A DNA stretch of 64,000 bases from Ascoidea rubescens DSM 1968 (lineage: Eukaryota > Ascomycota > Saccharomycetes > Ascoideales > Ascoideaceae), in NCBI RefSeq assembly GCF_001661345.1, contig NW_017962913.1:2051428-2115427 (forward strand). Direction: 5' to 3'. A model generated the notes under the pieces. The model was not told the origin of the DNA. It saw only the letters and a program-made list of their open reading frames with translations, and ran no database searches. The position numbers and the translations under genes are program-made. This document shows, one piece after another, positions 1-15,079 of this stretch (position 1 is the stretch's first letter; each line of letters begins with the position of its first letter).

Positions 1-3000
1 TAGCCTTTTTTTGAAACGCATCCCACTCATTATTTCGCACTTCTTTTATGCAGGAGGCATCTTTGGGGTAGAAACGTAGGTTTGGGAAGTGGATTCGAAT
101 CTAACCTCAAGTTTGACTGAATTAAAATCATCAGCGACGATAACCCTCATCTTTATTGAAGCATGGCCCAACGCATCAAACTGAGCAGCGTGGCAAAGTA
201 AATACCAAAAGAAAAATAATTATGTTAACGGGATCTGTTGGGTTCATTCATTCTTCCCTGCAAGAATTTAGATTCTGATTCAAAACTACATATTGCTAAT
301 CAAAATTAATACATGAAGATAGTAATATATATTGGAAAGTTGAACGAAATGAAGGCTTCCTGCTTCTTAATAGGCAAAAGAAGTTGGATTTTGTTCCTCA
401 AAAGAGCAGGCCAGTTACAGATTCCGCGGATCAATGTGTTGTCATCCGTAAGGCTCACAATGCGCTGCGAGCATCAAGTTCGCAAAAAACACTCAATGTG
501 TCCTTTTCACAACGTTGAATGTAACATCATTTAGCAGTCTTCGGATAGCCTTTTACTTGTGGAGCTGAGATCCGCCGAAACTGATGATCTTCCATTCAAT
601 GAAAAAATCTAAAAGTCATTAACTTTTCAAAGCCTACTACAAATCTCAAAGACGCCCGCGGCCGTTATTATTTTTGCTGGTGATAAGTTTATCTTTGGTC
701 AACCTCTTTGCAGTATTGTACTTGACTCTGATGCAAGCAAATCGATATTAAAGCAATTTTAAGGAAAAATGCATCTCCAATGCGCGAGTAAAACGCAGCA
801 GCATATATGCAAAGGACAATGTGAGTACCATTCTTATGAAATATATTTTTTGATCTTTTGATTAAGCAATGGCATCTTCAGCAAATTAACTCCAATCCAT
901 TTGATCAAATTGCGAGCGTGATTACTAATTGATTATAGAATACTTCATTCAACCCAATTATTTAGCAATTCTATTTTTGCAACTGATGTTCCGATTTATT
1001 CTAAATACATGGATTAGAACTATTTTCTATTTCATAAATTTCACCGTCCACTTTTTGAAAAAAAACTTATTATTATTAAGCCGCTAATTTTTCTTATCTG
1101 TATATTCCATTTCCCATTTTAATATTGCGGCACTCTACTGTCGCATTGGAACATTGTCAATCAGTTAAGACTATGCAATTATGAACTTTTCTGATCTCGT
1201 AACACAAAAAGTTCTTTTTTCTATATCCCTTACAATCGATCATCGCTTTTTATGCTCTGGATACTGTACATTTCACATTCCTAAGAAATTCCTAGATTGC
1301 CTTTATTAATTACCGACGGTACGAATCACAGAGTCAATTTTCTATTTATCTAAGTATTTTATAATTATGGATAAGCTGTACAGATAAATCAATGATTGAA
1401 ATTGCAACTGAAAGAGATTATCAATTAATCAATATTTGAAAATGGAGATCTTTCAAAATCATTTTCTTCATGAATTATGAATAATAATAATGACACGTTT
1501 GATACGTATTGTTGAATCATTATGCTGAGTTAAGAGATCACCGTTCTATACACCATTCGTTGTTCACCGTGATTCAAAAAGATAGGGAGTATTAGAATGA
1601 TCATATTTTGAATGAACTACGCCAAAAGTAGAACTTGATCCATCTTCGAAAACTATTTGAAGTCGTCACTCACTGAATAAATTTATTTGGCTCACACTTT
1701 CGAACGACGGTTGGGAATCTAAAATGGTTGCCGGAAATAACGAATCATTCACAGATAAGAGATCTATCATTTGATATCTAAAGTTACCTCTCTGAGAATC
1801 ACTGGTTAGGATAACTGATTCCGAAGGTCCTCTGACTATCTCATTCATTTGAAATTGGTTTCAATTCTTAACAATCTCAAGAATTGAGCCGGATGTCTTT
1901 TGTTCTGTAGAATCAAATTTCTCACTAACTAAGCCATTGCGATCAAGAGATTTTGCCACATATTCATCATCTCACTTAGAAAGACCTGTGTTAAATACAA
2001 TAATTTCCAAGGGTGGCCAGCAAATCAAAAGCTGATAAATCTATGCTTGAATCGTACCTCATTTAAATCAATATTTGAAGATAGAATCCGATTCGACGAT
2101 GGTTAACTTTGGTCATATGACTGAGAATAACAGAATTTTGATTCATTTTGATTTCAATTTTGAAGTATTAGACCGACGCATCTTGTATAGCAACTTTCGA
2201 TTTGGAAGATTGATTGATTCATTCTTCAGCAATCGCAGCAAAATTTTTTGAAGTTGAATTCACGTTAGTAGCTGAAACAGATCCCATTAATGCAATCCTC
2301 CCTCTGTCAGCCCAACTTTTGATGAGTAGGACAGCCCAGTTCTAAAAAACGGCCAATCAACAGCAGTACCAAGGTTACGAATTCTGCTTCTATAAAGTGA
2401 CATCATGAAATGGTTCAAATCGTTGTGACTGATGTCATATTCGCTGCAATTTAAACGTTCAGCAATTGATAACCTGGTGATCGGTTAAAAGTTTGGATTC
2501 CGTGATGTAGACTCGTTCACAATCAGCATATTAATTTTCAATAATTGCCTCTCCACTCACGGCCATGGGGGTTCCAGTCTTTTATTGATGGTTATATCTT
2601 TTTAATTTTTAATAGAATTACTCCTCATTAAATAAACAAACGATATATTTTGGCGTATCGCTGTGAAATAATTGCCTCAAACAATAAGCTGTCTAAAAGT
2701 GAGCAAAAGAATATTTGGATTAAGAAATGTTATTCGAAGCCTGAAAGGAATTAAACAATGGATGTTTTTTGGTTTTAACTTCATACAATTTCTAAATTGA
2801 ATAGCTTAAGCTGTTGTAAAACTAAATTAGATTTGAAAAAATCCATTGCTTCTTCTACAATTCAATAATAATCCGATGTACAAGTAGATGTCCATTACGA
2901 TGAATAAATCAAATAAATGTCAAACGAATAATGGGAAACGTTTAGAGTGCAAACCCATTATGTTAAGTCATGGATAACTGAAGTTGATGAAATAGAATTT

Positions 3001-3100
3001 GGGGTGAGATTCACCATTGCAATAAACATCATAAATAATTTCAAAAAAAAAAATTGTAATACTATTGTCATTAATCTTCACGCCGATCCGTGAGTCACCA
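1..3100. other. Eroded AT-rich DNA, no gene recognised
   Basis: No open stretch here exceeds about 73 codons and none resembles a known protein. The DNA is AT-rich with many short A/T runs, most clearly from 800 to 3100. A TATA-like stretch near 2340-2400 faintly recalls the LTR core found further right, but not well enough to call. It is probably very old repeat or intergenic DNA. Confidence 0.5.
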
Positions 3101-5279
3101 GTAATTTGCGTTTTGCAATTTCATTTTCCTGTGAGATAGTCTAAGAGCTTCAAAAATAAGAAAAGGAATTACCATGGCCGACAGCTGTAGATCTCAGCAT
3201 TGTCGTGTAGAAACAGAGAATAATGTGATTATTCACTTTCCATTGAAATTGCCGTCAGCCGCTTTTGGCTTACGTCTTGCAGTCATTCTTTGGTTTTTGG
3301 GTTCCGCAGCAATTAATCTAAAGCATATTTTTTTGTCACAATGTGCGTCCGCTGTACACCCGGAATTGTTGATCAGATTGTTCGGTGAGTCATTGCAGAA
3401 AGCTGCTAACTAATTTGTATCAAAATTTTTGAACGGGTACTCCTTTAGAGGGTACACACAGTGAAATCAGTTAATAAGTTCAGTTCGCAATCTATCAACG
3501 ACTTTTGGGGCCCCGATAATTACACACCATTGAGGTCTGTCTCTCTAAGGTCACATCACTTTTGTGTTGCTGATCTGTTGCAACTCTGATTCACATCAGA
3601 AGTTACGACAAGCGTAATTAATAATGAAAAGCCAAATGACCTACTTTGTAAAATTTATGTACAGCAGTGTTCGCAAAACATTTTCCTTTTGTAGAACATC
3701 GAAATTAGTATGGAACGATGATGAATTCAGTGATTGAGAACATTACGCCGCTGATTTGTAAACGTGTTCATTCTTTTGGATTATGTAAAGATTCTTGGAC
3801 AGAGAAGCGGCTCTGCCTACGCCGTTAGAGACGTTTCCTGCTTGTTTGTGGTTTGCGAGATGAGTAAAAATCAGTAAAATGTGTTCTACCCATATATCAT
3901 TTCAGCGGATGTTGGTTCTGTCTGTTGAGTTCATGTAAGTTTATTATCTTTGGCCATTCGCCGTTTGGGGACTCAAAAGAAGAAATCAAATAGGCAGTAG
4001 CAAATCCAGCAATTCGTAGACGTGATACTAGCCAAAACCATTGCAAATTAAATCCACAAACGGAGCCCCAGGACAAAGAAACAACTAGGGCCGGAGAATT
4101 CTTCAATCCTAAAAAAACGGAAATGGTAAGGCCGGAAGATAATTGCTCTTTGACTACTCGTGATTGACTCGTAGAATGAATTGCCTAATACAAATAGGTG
4201 AGTTCCATTGGTTATTGTGAAACCCAGGTTGACCAAGATAAACAAGGTAGAGCCTTCACCCGTCCAATATGTGATGTGGACAAACTGGTTTGCACCCCAT
4301 TGGTTTGAACTAACTTTTTGCAGATTCTGAAATCCTAGGCAAGTCCTTTATAGATATATGCGCACACACTGGTGAAGACAGATATCATATCAACTAATTG
4401 GCATCTGCACGCATTCTTTCAATTGGAGTGATTCCTGTTGTGGCTGAGGAAGTAAGCCAATCAACTTGTCAATCAGCGGTTGGAACACTGACACATTGTC
4501 CTAGAATTCTGTTGGTCATTCGTCGTTCCGATGAAGGTTATCATCTGTATGATAAAACTGAATCCATGAAATCTGAAACAAGTAGTACGGTGGCAATAGA
4601 AAGACTCGCCGCTGAAACATTTACTAAAGTTAACGAAATTGATTCAAGAGAATCCTGTAGTGCAGCCAATAATTGTAAACGTGTAAACCTCACTTTGTTG
4701 AGCAAACCCCAAAGTCATGCGTATGTTGTCGATTAATCAATTATCTTTGTGTCTGATGATAGTGCGCTTATGGAACATCTTCATGGACCAGTATCCATGA
4801 TGTGACAGTCCTGATTACCGTCTGGATGCTCAGCAAAAATAGATCTGACATTAGCTTTGAAACAAAAGTGATCGGTGATGGACCAAGATTAAAATAAATG
4901 GCTTCTGACTGATTGTGGTTAAATGAATATCATATTACCACGGTATGATCTGTCATTCAAAAACAAGACACTGCTACGTGGTTCCCGTTTCTGTACACAG
5001 TCTTAGTGGCCCTACATCTTCTGATTTCAAGAGCCAAAGGCTAAATCATTATTTAGAAGATTGTTGGAATTTGACGATGATTGAGAAATCCTGCTTAAAT
5101 GTTTGCAGTTGATGTCGCTCACAGTAACCAAACTTTTGGACTATCATTGATGCCCCATGCCATACCGCTAATTCCACATTTGAATTTGAAACAATGTAAT
5201 TCGCGGACGCCACCATGGGGAGTAAAGCAATAAAAAACGGTTGTTGAGAAAAATCTGCTCCTAACTGCAGCAGAAGCAA
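3101..5279. other. Eroded DNA, possible remains of another copia copy
   Basis: There are open stretches of 79 codons (3174-3413, plus) and 112 codons (4398-4736, plus), neither matching a family I know. The plus reading around 3260-3370 has a weak resemblance to the reverse-transcriptase core of the copia family seen to the right. It also lies where an element ending in an LTR near 5.3-5.5 kb would put it. This is a guess from spacing, so the stretch is left unassigned. Confidence 0.3.
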
Positions 5280-8200
5280 CTCTATGTGACAAGTCAATTC
5301 AGGCCTGTGGAGCGCTTTTTCGGTTGTCTAGTGAATGATAAAGGTTTTGGGTTTGGGATTCAAAGGCAGACACTTTGGTGCGCGTTACAAATTCAACGCA
5401 TCTTCTTCCTCGAAAGTCAAAAGATATATGAACGTTAATCAATTAATAGCTGTTGAAAAGCGGATTACTCTCTTATCTGGTTTGGATACGTTAATTGTGA
5501 CCGGGGATATGTTTTCGGAAGTAGGATATTAGTTCTTTGGTCTATGAGTCAGGCACATAAAATGGAAGTTCGGTTGATCTGAAAGATGAAGTCCTGAGTT
5601 CCCTTCCTTGATGGTAAAGGAAAAGACATTTGACTAACTGCGACAAACGAACAAACCGTGTTCCTACTCAGGAGTTCAATTGAAAAGGTGGAGACGCCGC
5701 AAAACACATGAATTATTGTGGGAAGTATTGTACGCACCCATTCATAGCCGTCCTGCCAATCAACAAAAGATCAATGAATAATTAATCAAATTGTATATTA
5801 TTAACTGATTGATAAATGTTGCGTGTCAGTTTGATTGAGTGAGCTCCAATGGTACTGTAGATCATACAATTATTAAGGAGCTTCCACCACAGGGGTTCAA
5901 ATAGGCTGTCAGCCATTTGATCAGTGGATTATTGATGGATGTGTTTTGTTGCGTACTTCTCTTGTGATTTTTCTGATTGCTAAATTATGGATGAACAGTT
6001 GGCAATTCTTCAAAAACTTGCCAATGTGTGTGTCGCACACACTGGGCTTTATCTAACTTAACCAAGTATAGCGGTCCACAGTGAAATTGTTCTTCCTTTG
6101 ATTCTCTCAAATGCTTATATTGGTGGTCAATGCAGTCAGTAAATTGTTTTGGTCGGTATCAACTATATGATCGGTATGCAGGGGATTCGATTTCTCAGTT
6201 GTATCAATTATCAACTGCGCGCGTTTTCGTTTTATAATTAAGTAAATTTCCAATATTCACGCTTAGAATTGGTGGTCAAACGAGAATGAACCCATTCTGA
6301 CCAGCAGGGCTTTGACTAAATGAACAATTAACGACTTTGTAGCACAGCGAAGAGAACGCTCCTTTTTTCATTGAATGATACTTTAGCAGCGACATGCCGC
6401 TCGAAAAAGTACCCCATATTTGCAATAGGACCAAGTTATTTTAACATCACTTGAATTCATAGAAAAGGGCGGCAATGCATTTTCCACTTTTACACTGGGT
6501 AAAAAATCAATCATTTGAGACGGAACATGGCTCTGGCTGTTCAAAGTCACCGGTCGACGCATACTGGTTGCGACGGTCTGTCCCAATAATCATCCAGGTT
6601 AGTCAGTTTGCTGAACGGCAAGTAGCTTAGAGTTGAGCGGCGGTTGTTCGCCTTCTGCATTTTTACATTTGCCAATTTGTAATCTGATGGTGATCACGGC
6701 TTGTGGCAATCTGTGATCCCTTCGTTTTGAGCAAATTGAGAGTCCCGACACTTCCCACGGTTTTCATGAGTGTGTGATTACATGAGTATATACCGTGGTG
6801 TACATGAGAATCAACATGTCAGACATAGTCAAAATGGGCTACTCGCTTCATAGATTACTTGAATTGATGGTACAGCCCGTTGAGTCTTCACCCATCAACA
6901 CCATGAGGACCCCACTCAACTCTTCATTGAGATCCACAACCACCCACTAAATGATCGAAGGATTCATCAAGAATTGTTGTAATTCTGGCAGAACAAACAA
7001 AACTATTTTGAAATATTCCGTTGAGTTGGCCCCGCTGCTTCCATTAATACTGGTTGCAGAAGTGCAATGCAGAGATTCGTGTATTACCCCATTGATGAAT
7101 GTTCATTCGTAAAGCACGGGCTTTTAAGTGGTCCTAACAGGTGGTGGTATTCTTTGTCCGTACAAAATTTTGGAAAGGTATTCAATGCAGACACATTTTC
7201 CAATATTAAACACATTCAGGTGTTATGATCTCTGTGAGCTGGTATTTGAGAATGAAAGACAGGCTGTTTACATGCCCTGCCGCGGTTTCTCCCATGAAAC
7301 CCCATTGAGAGGAGCAACTATGGTTCCATCATTCAAAGACTCCAAAGCGATAATTAATGTTTGGAAGATATATTCGAATTAGAATGTCGGAGATGAAGCC
7401 ATTCATTGTGGAAGCAAAGAAATATTAAATGTTTACTATGTAATAAAAATCACTCAAATTAACTGGTACAAATAATTTGTGAGTATGAAAAATAAAATCT
7501 GACAAGTTAGTAATACATATTTCTGACAAGATTGTTGGATAATTTACAGGAAATCACTGAGGTACTAACAATAGCTTATATTTTAATGGAGGTAATGAGC
7601 GAGGCGGAACAATAGTCAATTAACTTATATAATCAAATCTTTGAGTAAGTTATGCTCAGGAACCCATAGTTGATAAATTCCATATTTGCTGCAATACCTT
7701 TTGTAATTGTTGCGGCAAAGGAGAACGCAGTGTCTAGTGATTTTCAAAGTGAAGACATCAATGTTAGGAATGCATCCATTCGCCGTAATAACCAGCATTG
7801 CTCAAAAATTGATACGTGATGTGATACCGCATTGGATAATAGTGCGGTTTGAATCTGTGCCAATGTATTGATATCTGGATTAGGATCAGATTCGCTATAA
7901 CGGGTTTAGTTAACGACATCTGCATTGATTCACATGTCCACCAAGCAACAGAAGACTCCACTTTCAAATGGAAAAAGCAGGATTTTGATCCTTTGAAAAT
8001 TATATCGTGAACCTGATTGCTGCTCTTCAATCCCCATTGCCAATACAATTTATATTGTTCTTTCAAACTCAGCCGTGATTGCAGCTGAAGATTCCGCAGT
8101 GAATCTTTTACAGTAAAACGTCCTCAGAACACGTTGAGCGCAACACCAGTCGATTGGTCATGGGGAACCGTGTCGCTACTACTCGATCCATCAAATAAGG

Positions 8201-10380
8201 GAACATCATTGAAAGGTGAAATTGCAGCGATCATCAAGACCAACTTAGCGATCTGGAAATTGATGACTGCCCTTGCTGAAATACTGGCACCTCTGTTTCA
8301 AACAATAATATGAACTTGTTAATCGTCGCCGTTGGAAGCAGCAAATAAAATAATTGGATTATGAGCAGTCGCCCGTTCTCCTGATATGGGTGATTGCAGT
8401 CATAACGAAGCCCAATTTCTTTTGCACACCAGGAAGTTTCACAAGCCGAAGGGCGATTAACGCTGCTTTCGGTTTTTTGAACAAACAACATTTAGCTGAT
8501 GTGCCAAGGCAGACATCCACTTTGGATGTCTCTTATTTGACCCAAGTCTTTTGTCCTGAGGATCGGCAATGGGACCCGCCTCACCATGAGTTGGTCGGCG
8601 GATCATTTTTAATTTTTAGCTTTTAGTCCACTCATCCACCTTAAAATCTTTCAAAAAATTTGATGCAACAGTATTTAAACAAAGACTTGATTGTTCGGTT
8701 GCTGAAATCATAGAAAATCGACGAAGCAACGGACTTTACTTTTTGGGGTTTGGCCTTCTTTCAGAAGTGCCCGAGCGTAGACTGTTGGTCGGAGCGCTTA
8801 TCATAGCGGTTGCTATTCTATCAGAATAAGCTCCACCAAACAAATTTGTGGGCTCTGCAAAACCAACTTGTTATAGCCTTTCTACTGGTGGATGCGTTTC
8901 AGCTGAGTATGAATAGGGGCTCTTAAATAGATCGTGATCCAGTGAAGGGTGTGTGGAAATGGGAAAAAGAAATGTTAATAGTAAACAACAAGCTGCTATT
9001 ACTATATCCAATGCAATTCATTTTGGGGAGTGAGAACTGCATCATCCAAGTACAGAAATCAATTTCACTCTTTATGATTCGGACGCCAACATTTTCAAGG
9101 ACTACAATGGTGATGCAGTTGGAGCAATTTGTACTCTATCTAGGTTTGGGCAGCTCTGATGCTGAGAAAATCCTTACTCCATTTCCTTTCTCAAAGAACT
9201 TCTTGCACGGACTCAAATTTGCGGGACAATCCTTTGAGTAAAATCAAATCGGTTACTACCTCTGGGCAGACAGGGCATTTGCATTTTTGTAAGAACGCCT
9301 TGGGAACCCCAAAAGGGTCTTAGAACAACTCTATGATTGGCACTTGGAAATAGACTAGTGTAGTTAGTCTTCGGCAGTTCCACTCCAACCGCGGGATCAT
9401 CAATTGGTAGCAAATACATCGGCTGCCGCTCATATTCTGCATAACCCTATGCTGGATTACTCCATGTTAGCACTATGGTTAGATGTTGCATGCCACTTGA
9501 TTTTGTAGTTCACTTGGCTTTATATTGACTCGGGTATATCTCAACAACTTTTGTTCAACCCGTCGTTGGTCCAGCGACTTATCTTCTGATTGAGGTCAAC
9601 CTGCTGCAGTTGGCGCTCCGCAGGTGTAGTCCAATCTGCTGCAATGGTATTACTTCTTATTGGTTGTCCTTTCTAATTAGTTGAATTAAAGTTTCCTAGA
9701 AGTTCAATAACTCAGATTCTCGGCTGCTCGAATCAAAACACTTTGCTTCCTCATCATGAATGATTGAGATTCTTAGAATTGATCGTAGCCGGCCATAGAG
9801 CAGTTTCAGCATTGGATAGGTGAGCCGGTCATTCATTAAACGATTCGAATATGACTAATAATTGGATTGGGGTGTAAATCGATGCTCGTGAAACAGTGAA
9901 TAATGATATAAAAAAAATTTATTGGAGTTCTGCTGGAAGTGGCTCAAAGCATAATACGTCTCACCTAAATAATCCACGGAAAATCTTGACATGAAGACCG
10001 CATAACAAGTTACACCTCCTCTTGATCTTTCTATTTTTGAAAATATTGAAACAATTCCCGTTGTTGCTGCTAGTGAAACTTGTCTGTTTTCCCCATTTTA
10101 GAAGAGATGGTCAGCGATGTTGTCCTCACCCACTGATTGCTACAAAAGCGTGGGCCGTTGACAGGTCGTGAAATTAGCTTAATTGCTCTCAGCCATTGTC
10201 TGCTAAGGAACGGTTCCCGCAACTGTAGAATTGATCCATCGGAGTCTGTCACCGGTCTGCTCCCGGGTAGGTTAGTGATTAATCCCAGCCACCTATGGGA
10301 AGGCTGGCGATCACTACAGCAATCCTCCTCATTACATACTTTCCGACGTAACATATAAACTTGGATTCGACTTAGCAACC
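5280..10380 (+). mobile_element. Fossil Ty1/copia retrotransposon K
   Basis: A very old, dead copy with dozens of breaks. The reverse-transcriptase core is faintly visible at about 8.31-8.40 kb (NLLIVAVGSS and following residues). RNase H is better preserved at 9.03-9.24 kb, with a YDSDANIFKDYNGD segment followed by SSDAEKIL, in the order expected for copia RNase H. Distances from these motifs to the LTR at 10201 (about 1.9 and 1.1 kb) match those in the clearer copies A, F and I. The left edge was placed by length alone, since a 5' LTR near 5280-5470 is barely discernible. The right LTR is shared with element A. Confidence 0.45.
10201..10380 (+). repeat. LTR shared by fossils K and A
   Basis: It aligns by eye with the well-preserved LTRs at 56 kb. 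The shared parts are a CTGTCACCGGTCTGCTCC-like U3 segment, the AGGCTGGCGATC core just after the degenerate TATA position, and a TGGATTCGACTTAGCAAC end matching the family's GGATTCGCTACAACA. It lies between the 3' tail of K and the Gag region of A. No second LTR is seen beside it, so the two elements share it. Confidence 0.7.
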
Positions 10381-13300
10381 TTGGAACAAATCAGTAATCC
10401 CTCCCTGCAAAGAATTTGCGACATTCATGGTTGGTGCTAAAGTTACTTTTCGGCCCTCGAGGTTCAATTTGAATTTTGTTCAGTTTCGACAGTTGGTTCA
10501 AACATAGATGAAACTAGGTATTACGGTTGATGATGAAGTTGAATTAAAAGCAAATAAAGTTGGCTCACAATCCATTTACACTACGTTCGTTACTGGCGGA
10601 TATGGCCTTTGCGTTGTGCATAAAAAAGCTCAATTATCAGTGCTACGGCAGTGAACTATCAGTTAACTTGAACAAGGATTAGCTTCCTACGATTTTGAGC
10701 AGCTATTATCATGAATAAGTAAATTACTTCATTAAATAGAACAACCAATTAACTAACGAAGCGGATCACAATAAGTCAAGAAATGACTTCTGCTCAATAT
10801 TTACCAGCAGTAGAATGCTGATCAAGCTGCTAAATGTTTTGCGCTACTGCCTGTTTGCACTCCATTTACACTGAATGAGTGTCCACCATATTTAGTAACT
10901 TTCACATTATTCGTTTTTTAGATCCAACGAATTGGGGTTTGCGGATGCAGATAAAGGATTCCCTGGTCACTCCACGTGGATGGACCTACCACTTTGAACT
11001 ACAAACCATTGAGAAAGTCAAAATAGTAACGAGTCCCAACTAACGAAGTTTGGCAAGTGATTGTTGCGGGAGGCGTCAACTTTTGATGGATTGTCTGATG
11101 GAGCCGCTCGAACGGTTGAAGGGTTTTGTCATGGTGCACCTTGTGTTGACGAGCCGATGCTACATTGCAGGTGCTTGTTACTGCAAAGCTGATGTTGAAG
11201 TCGAACCGGCTTTGCTTTTAACCTGGAAGTTTCAACGTATTTGAGGAAGAACGAATGAATCAGCGACCTACGTTAACTGTTAAGTTCAATTAGAACTGTT
11301 TGAGACTCACGCAATCTATCACCGGATTGATATTCATTCAATTGAGCGGAACGCTATTTGAAGTAACATCCATCTCAACCTGGCATCATCAAAGGACGGC
11401 TTTTAGGTTGCGTTTGGGTCAATCAAAATGGGATCTCTGATGCCCTATATATGAGAGCCGCGTTTCCATCCAGTCATGAATATTATGATCTGATCGCTGG
11501 TCTGGTAGGTCAAAAAGTGGTTCCAGCAGCATTTAACTTTGCTGATGCGCCGCCGGCTGTTTCTACTATGACAAACAGTTGACCTGCAGCTTTTGGTTCT
11601 TCGAACGAGGCGGAATCGATCAAAACAGCAAAGTTCCAAGGTTTGGCCGCTGCTGCTAGTTCACTCATGAGTCTCTCAATGGTGAATAGCGACCAAGTGT
11701 ACCAGCAGATTGTGCAAAAAATTTGCCAGTGTTATTCACGCTGCTCAATATGTTGCTTCCCAATGCCCTATGGATGTTGTCGCTGATGACAGCAGTCGCT
11801 AATTTGCGGTCTTTTTTAATGACCACTGATAATATGTTGTAATTCCTCCGTCTGAATGAACAACGTTAGCAGTTGTCACTTGGGCATATTTCATTACTTT
11901 CTATCACTGTTTGTTGGCGTTAAAAGTTCATTGAGCTCGATGGGATACAGATGGTTTTTCCACACGGTTTGAAGATTATTCACAAAATGCCAAAACCAAG
12001 AATGACAAGGCAATTGCTCTAGGTTCAATAGGAACGGGGTGGATAGTTGACTAGGAACCCAATCAGGACAAAGAGCAACAGCTTGTCGAATGAAAGAATG
12101 ATTGGGATTGCTTGTTATATGAGGCTATGATCTCCCAATTGCTATCGACTGATGTGATTCTCAATGGTCGGACACGATTGTACGAAGGATTTTACATCTT
12201 ATTTGCCGGACAAACGCAAATACTGCTACACAAAAGGAGTTGGCATGCGGTGCTTAAGCACCAATTCGCAAAACTAATTGCAAACCATGTTAGCCGATTG
12301 CAGTCTTGGATGTTTACTTGTTGGGTAGGTGATATTTTAGGACGACTACTGTGTGTTGCTCCGCCGCATCAGCCGTATGCATTGCAGATCATCACGTCGT
12401 CTTTACCAAAGCAGTTTAAAGTGTAAACAGGGACTACTGGCCGCATTTAAAGGAAGCATTGATTTTGCAGTTGTCCTGGGAGCTTTTGCCGGATAGCATA
12501 TGCGGAGTGAGCACAATCAACAAGTTGCAGAGGCAAATATGAATCAACAACAAAGTGCTTGAAATACTTTTGGCAAAGCGGTTCAAAGATGTGATCACAG
12601 GAGAAAGCCAACGAGAGTATTAACAGTTTTCTTTTCTTTCGATAAGACAGGCCGCAGCAACTGCACAACCATAGCAATTAATTATACTTCTGCGATTACA
12701 TTCTCCGCAGTTTAAAAAAAGTTGGCGAGACTCAAACATCTGCTGTATCCGCAATCGAGTAAGTTGCAGAGCATAAAACTGCTCACCAACGCAATCCTGA
12801 TATTGTTCCAATGGCTTTCAAAAAAAATACACATGATGCAATTGATGCAGTAATAACAGAGCCACTGCAAAATATTTTGCCGCCGCTTTATTGCTGCCAG
12901 CACGTCTAATCAAAGTTTTCTCATAGGAATACACAGTGTTCTTCGCCAATTTTGGTTCAAGGAGGAGAAAAATAGATCTTCACCTGACTGCCAATGTTCG
13001 ACCTGAAGTAGAATCGATTACCTGTCAAAAATGCTTTGGAATCCAGTCTTCTACAAGTAGTACCTAAAAATATGCCAGACCTGTTGCTGAACAGCCATCG
13101 CAGATTGAAATAATCTAACTCACTAAATGATATAGATTGTAGTTATTAAAAGAAGTGTGGAAGTGATCCACGCTGTCGCCGCATTTACCAAACTCAAAGT
13201 TAATTAAATCAATGTCACAACCCCATTTTATTACGGTGGTGCCGACTGTACTTTGCGCCAAACAACGTTGTGGAAAAGTTGATGCTCAGTAGTCTTTGAC

Positions 13301-15079
13301 CGCTGCCGAGTCAGTCATGCTAACTCATTGAGTTATGTGTTGTGGCTTTTGTTGAGACAAGAAATTCACGAGGGGTCAGCTTTCGCTTGTCCCTGACAGC
13401 GGCTCAGCCGTAGATGGAGCCTTTGGTGTTTGATGAATTAGAACCACTCAACGACGCGATCCTACGTACAGGATCCAATAGATAGCGAATCATCAAATGG
13501 AACGATCTGATTGATGAAACGTTTTATGCATCTTGAAAGGACATAACTGCTGCCTGTTATGATCGGAGAATTTGTTGCAGCTCGTGCTGCTAGTGATAAC
13601 GAACAAATTACTGCACTTAAGCAACCATATACGGCCTGATGGCCGCCCTGTTAAGATGGGTCGGACACATGTGAAGACAACATCAATGATAATATTTTGA
13701 ATCAGCATTGTACGTGAACTGGATAGCGCTCAGCAAGTTGTTGAAGATGCAAACATTGAGCGATCAATGGCTGATTCGTTGCATATTGATGAAGACGGTT
13801 CATTGAATAATATTTTTTGGCTGTGGGGATGGAATCCCTTAACCGAGGTCCCGCATGCGAGATTCATCTACTCAGCGCAGCAAAGAACTTGAGTCTTTAA
13901 TCCTTAAATCCGTTATCGGTTGCAAACAAAACAGCTGTTTCACTTGAGCTGGTGCAGCACACCCATAATAATTAAGCTGGAAATACGTTTGATGGGAAAG
14001 TAATGGTTGTTTTTATCTTTCTTGTCACCAAAAATCACATGACATTTAATTGAATGTAGTACGGGTTGATTGTCTTTGCGATTTCAAAAGCTGACTACAT
14101 TTTACCCGACATGGCGGCCAAAAACGGTGTCTTGCTGATGCTGGTTTCGATATATCTTGGTGGGGATGGGCGGAACTCCATTCGTACTTTGATGACAAAT
14201 CCGCCACCAACGTATTCAGCTTTCCCACCATTTTCGAAAACACCAAAGCTATTTCATATAAATCTCATTTATGGAAGAACAATCGATATTCCCATTTCGC
14301 CGTTCTTGGATCGAATTAATGAGAATTGAAGATTAAACACCAAGTGAGTGTGTTTCTGTACCTTACAATAGATATGCTACAGAAGTACCGTAATATGTCA
14401 ATCGTTGATGGTTGTGGCCCTGCACCTTATTTATTGTTGGCGTTTCTCAATAATATTGGTTGTTTGATGTTGTTTTCAATTTGGCTAGTGAGTTGCAATA
14501 GATCTAGTTTGTCAGCTGCTCAGTCTTTATTTGTTGAATAGCTTCAATTTTCGCTGTTCGGCTGATTCATTATTTTTATTCACAAATACTTACACGGCTG
14601 TTACGATATCCCTGCATTCAAATTCAACTTGTATGGAATGTTAATTGGTTATTCATTTATGATGTTTTCTTCTTCATTGCAACCGAATATCAATTATCAA
14701 TTCTTCGAAGATGTTGAGAAGATCGGCAGTTCAGCAAGACCCCAATAGGCAAGCCAAACAACTGGCTTGATATACTTCTTACTGCTCAAAGCAATAAGTT
14801 TTACAATCTTTCTTTGATTGAAAAGAGAGGACATCCGTCGGATTGGGACCCACCTGGCGAAGCATTAAAACTGATCATTTTTGTGGGTTATAATGTTTCT
14901 GGTATTGAAGGCGGTATTTGGGAGTTGAGTGGAGACATCTGCACGCTTCCGGGAATCTCTAGATTGAATGCCTCAAACACTCATCTCCTTCGTCACTAGC
15001 AACCCAAATGTGAAAGTTGAGCACTTTTCAATATGTTCCACTCTTTTTCAGATCGTTGGAGCAATGGTTAATGCAATAT

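Noticed and set aside
80-110. GGATTCGAATCT segment resembling a tRNA B box
   Set aside because: The bases around it do not form a T stem on either strand, and no A box lies at the right distance.
2270-2430. Possible plus-strand family LTR (CAGCCCAGTTCTAAAAAACG)
   Set aside because: Only about 30 bases around the TATA position align; neither end nor a following Gag region could be seen.
4398-4736. 112-codon open stretch as a small gene
   Set aside because: No recognisable domain, a start without supporting context, and a surrounding field of eroded repeats; length is within chance for this composition.
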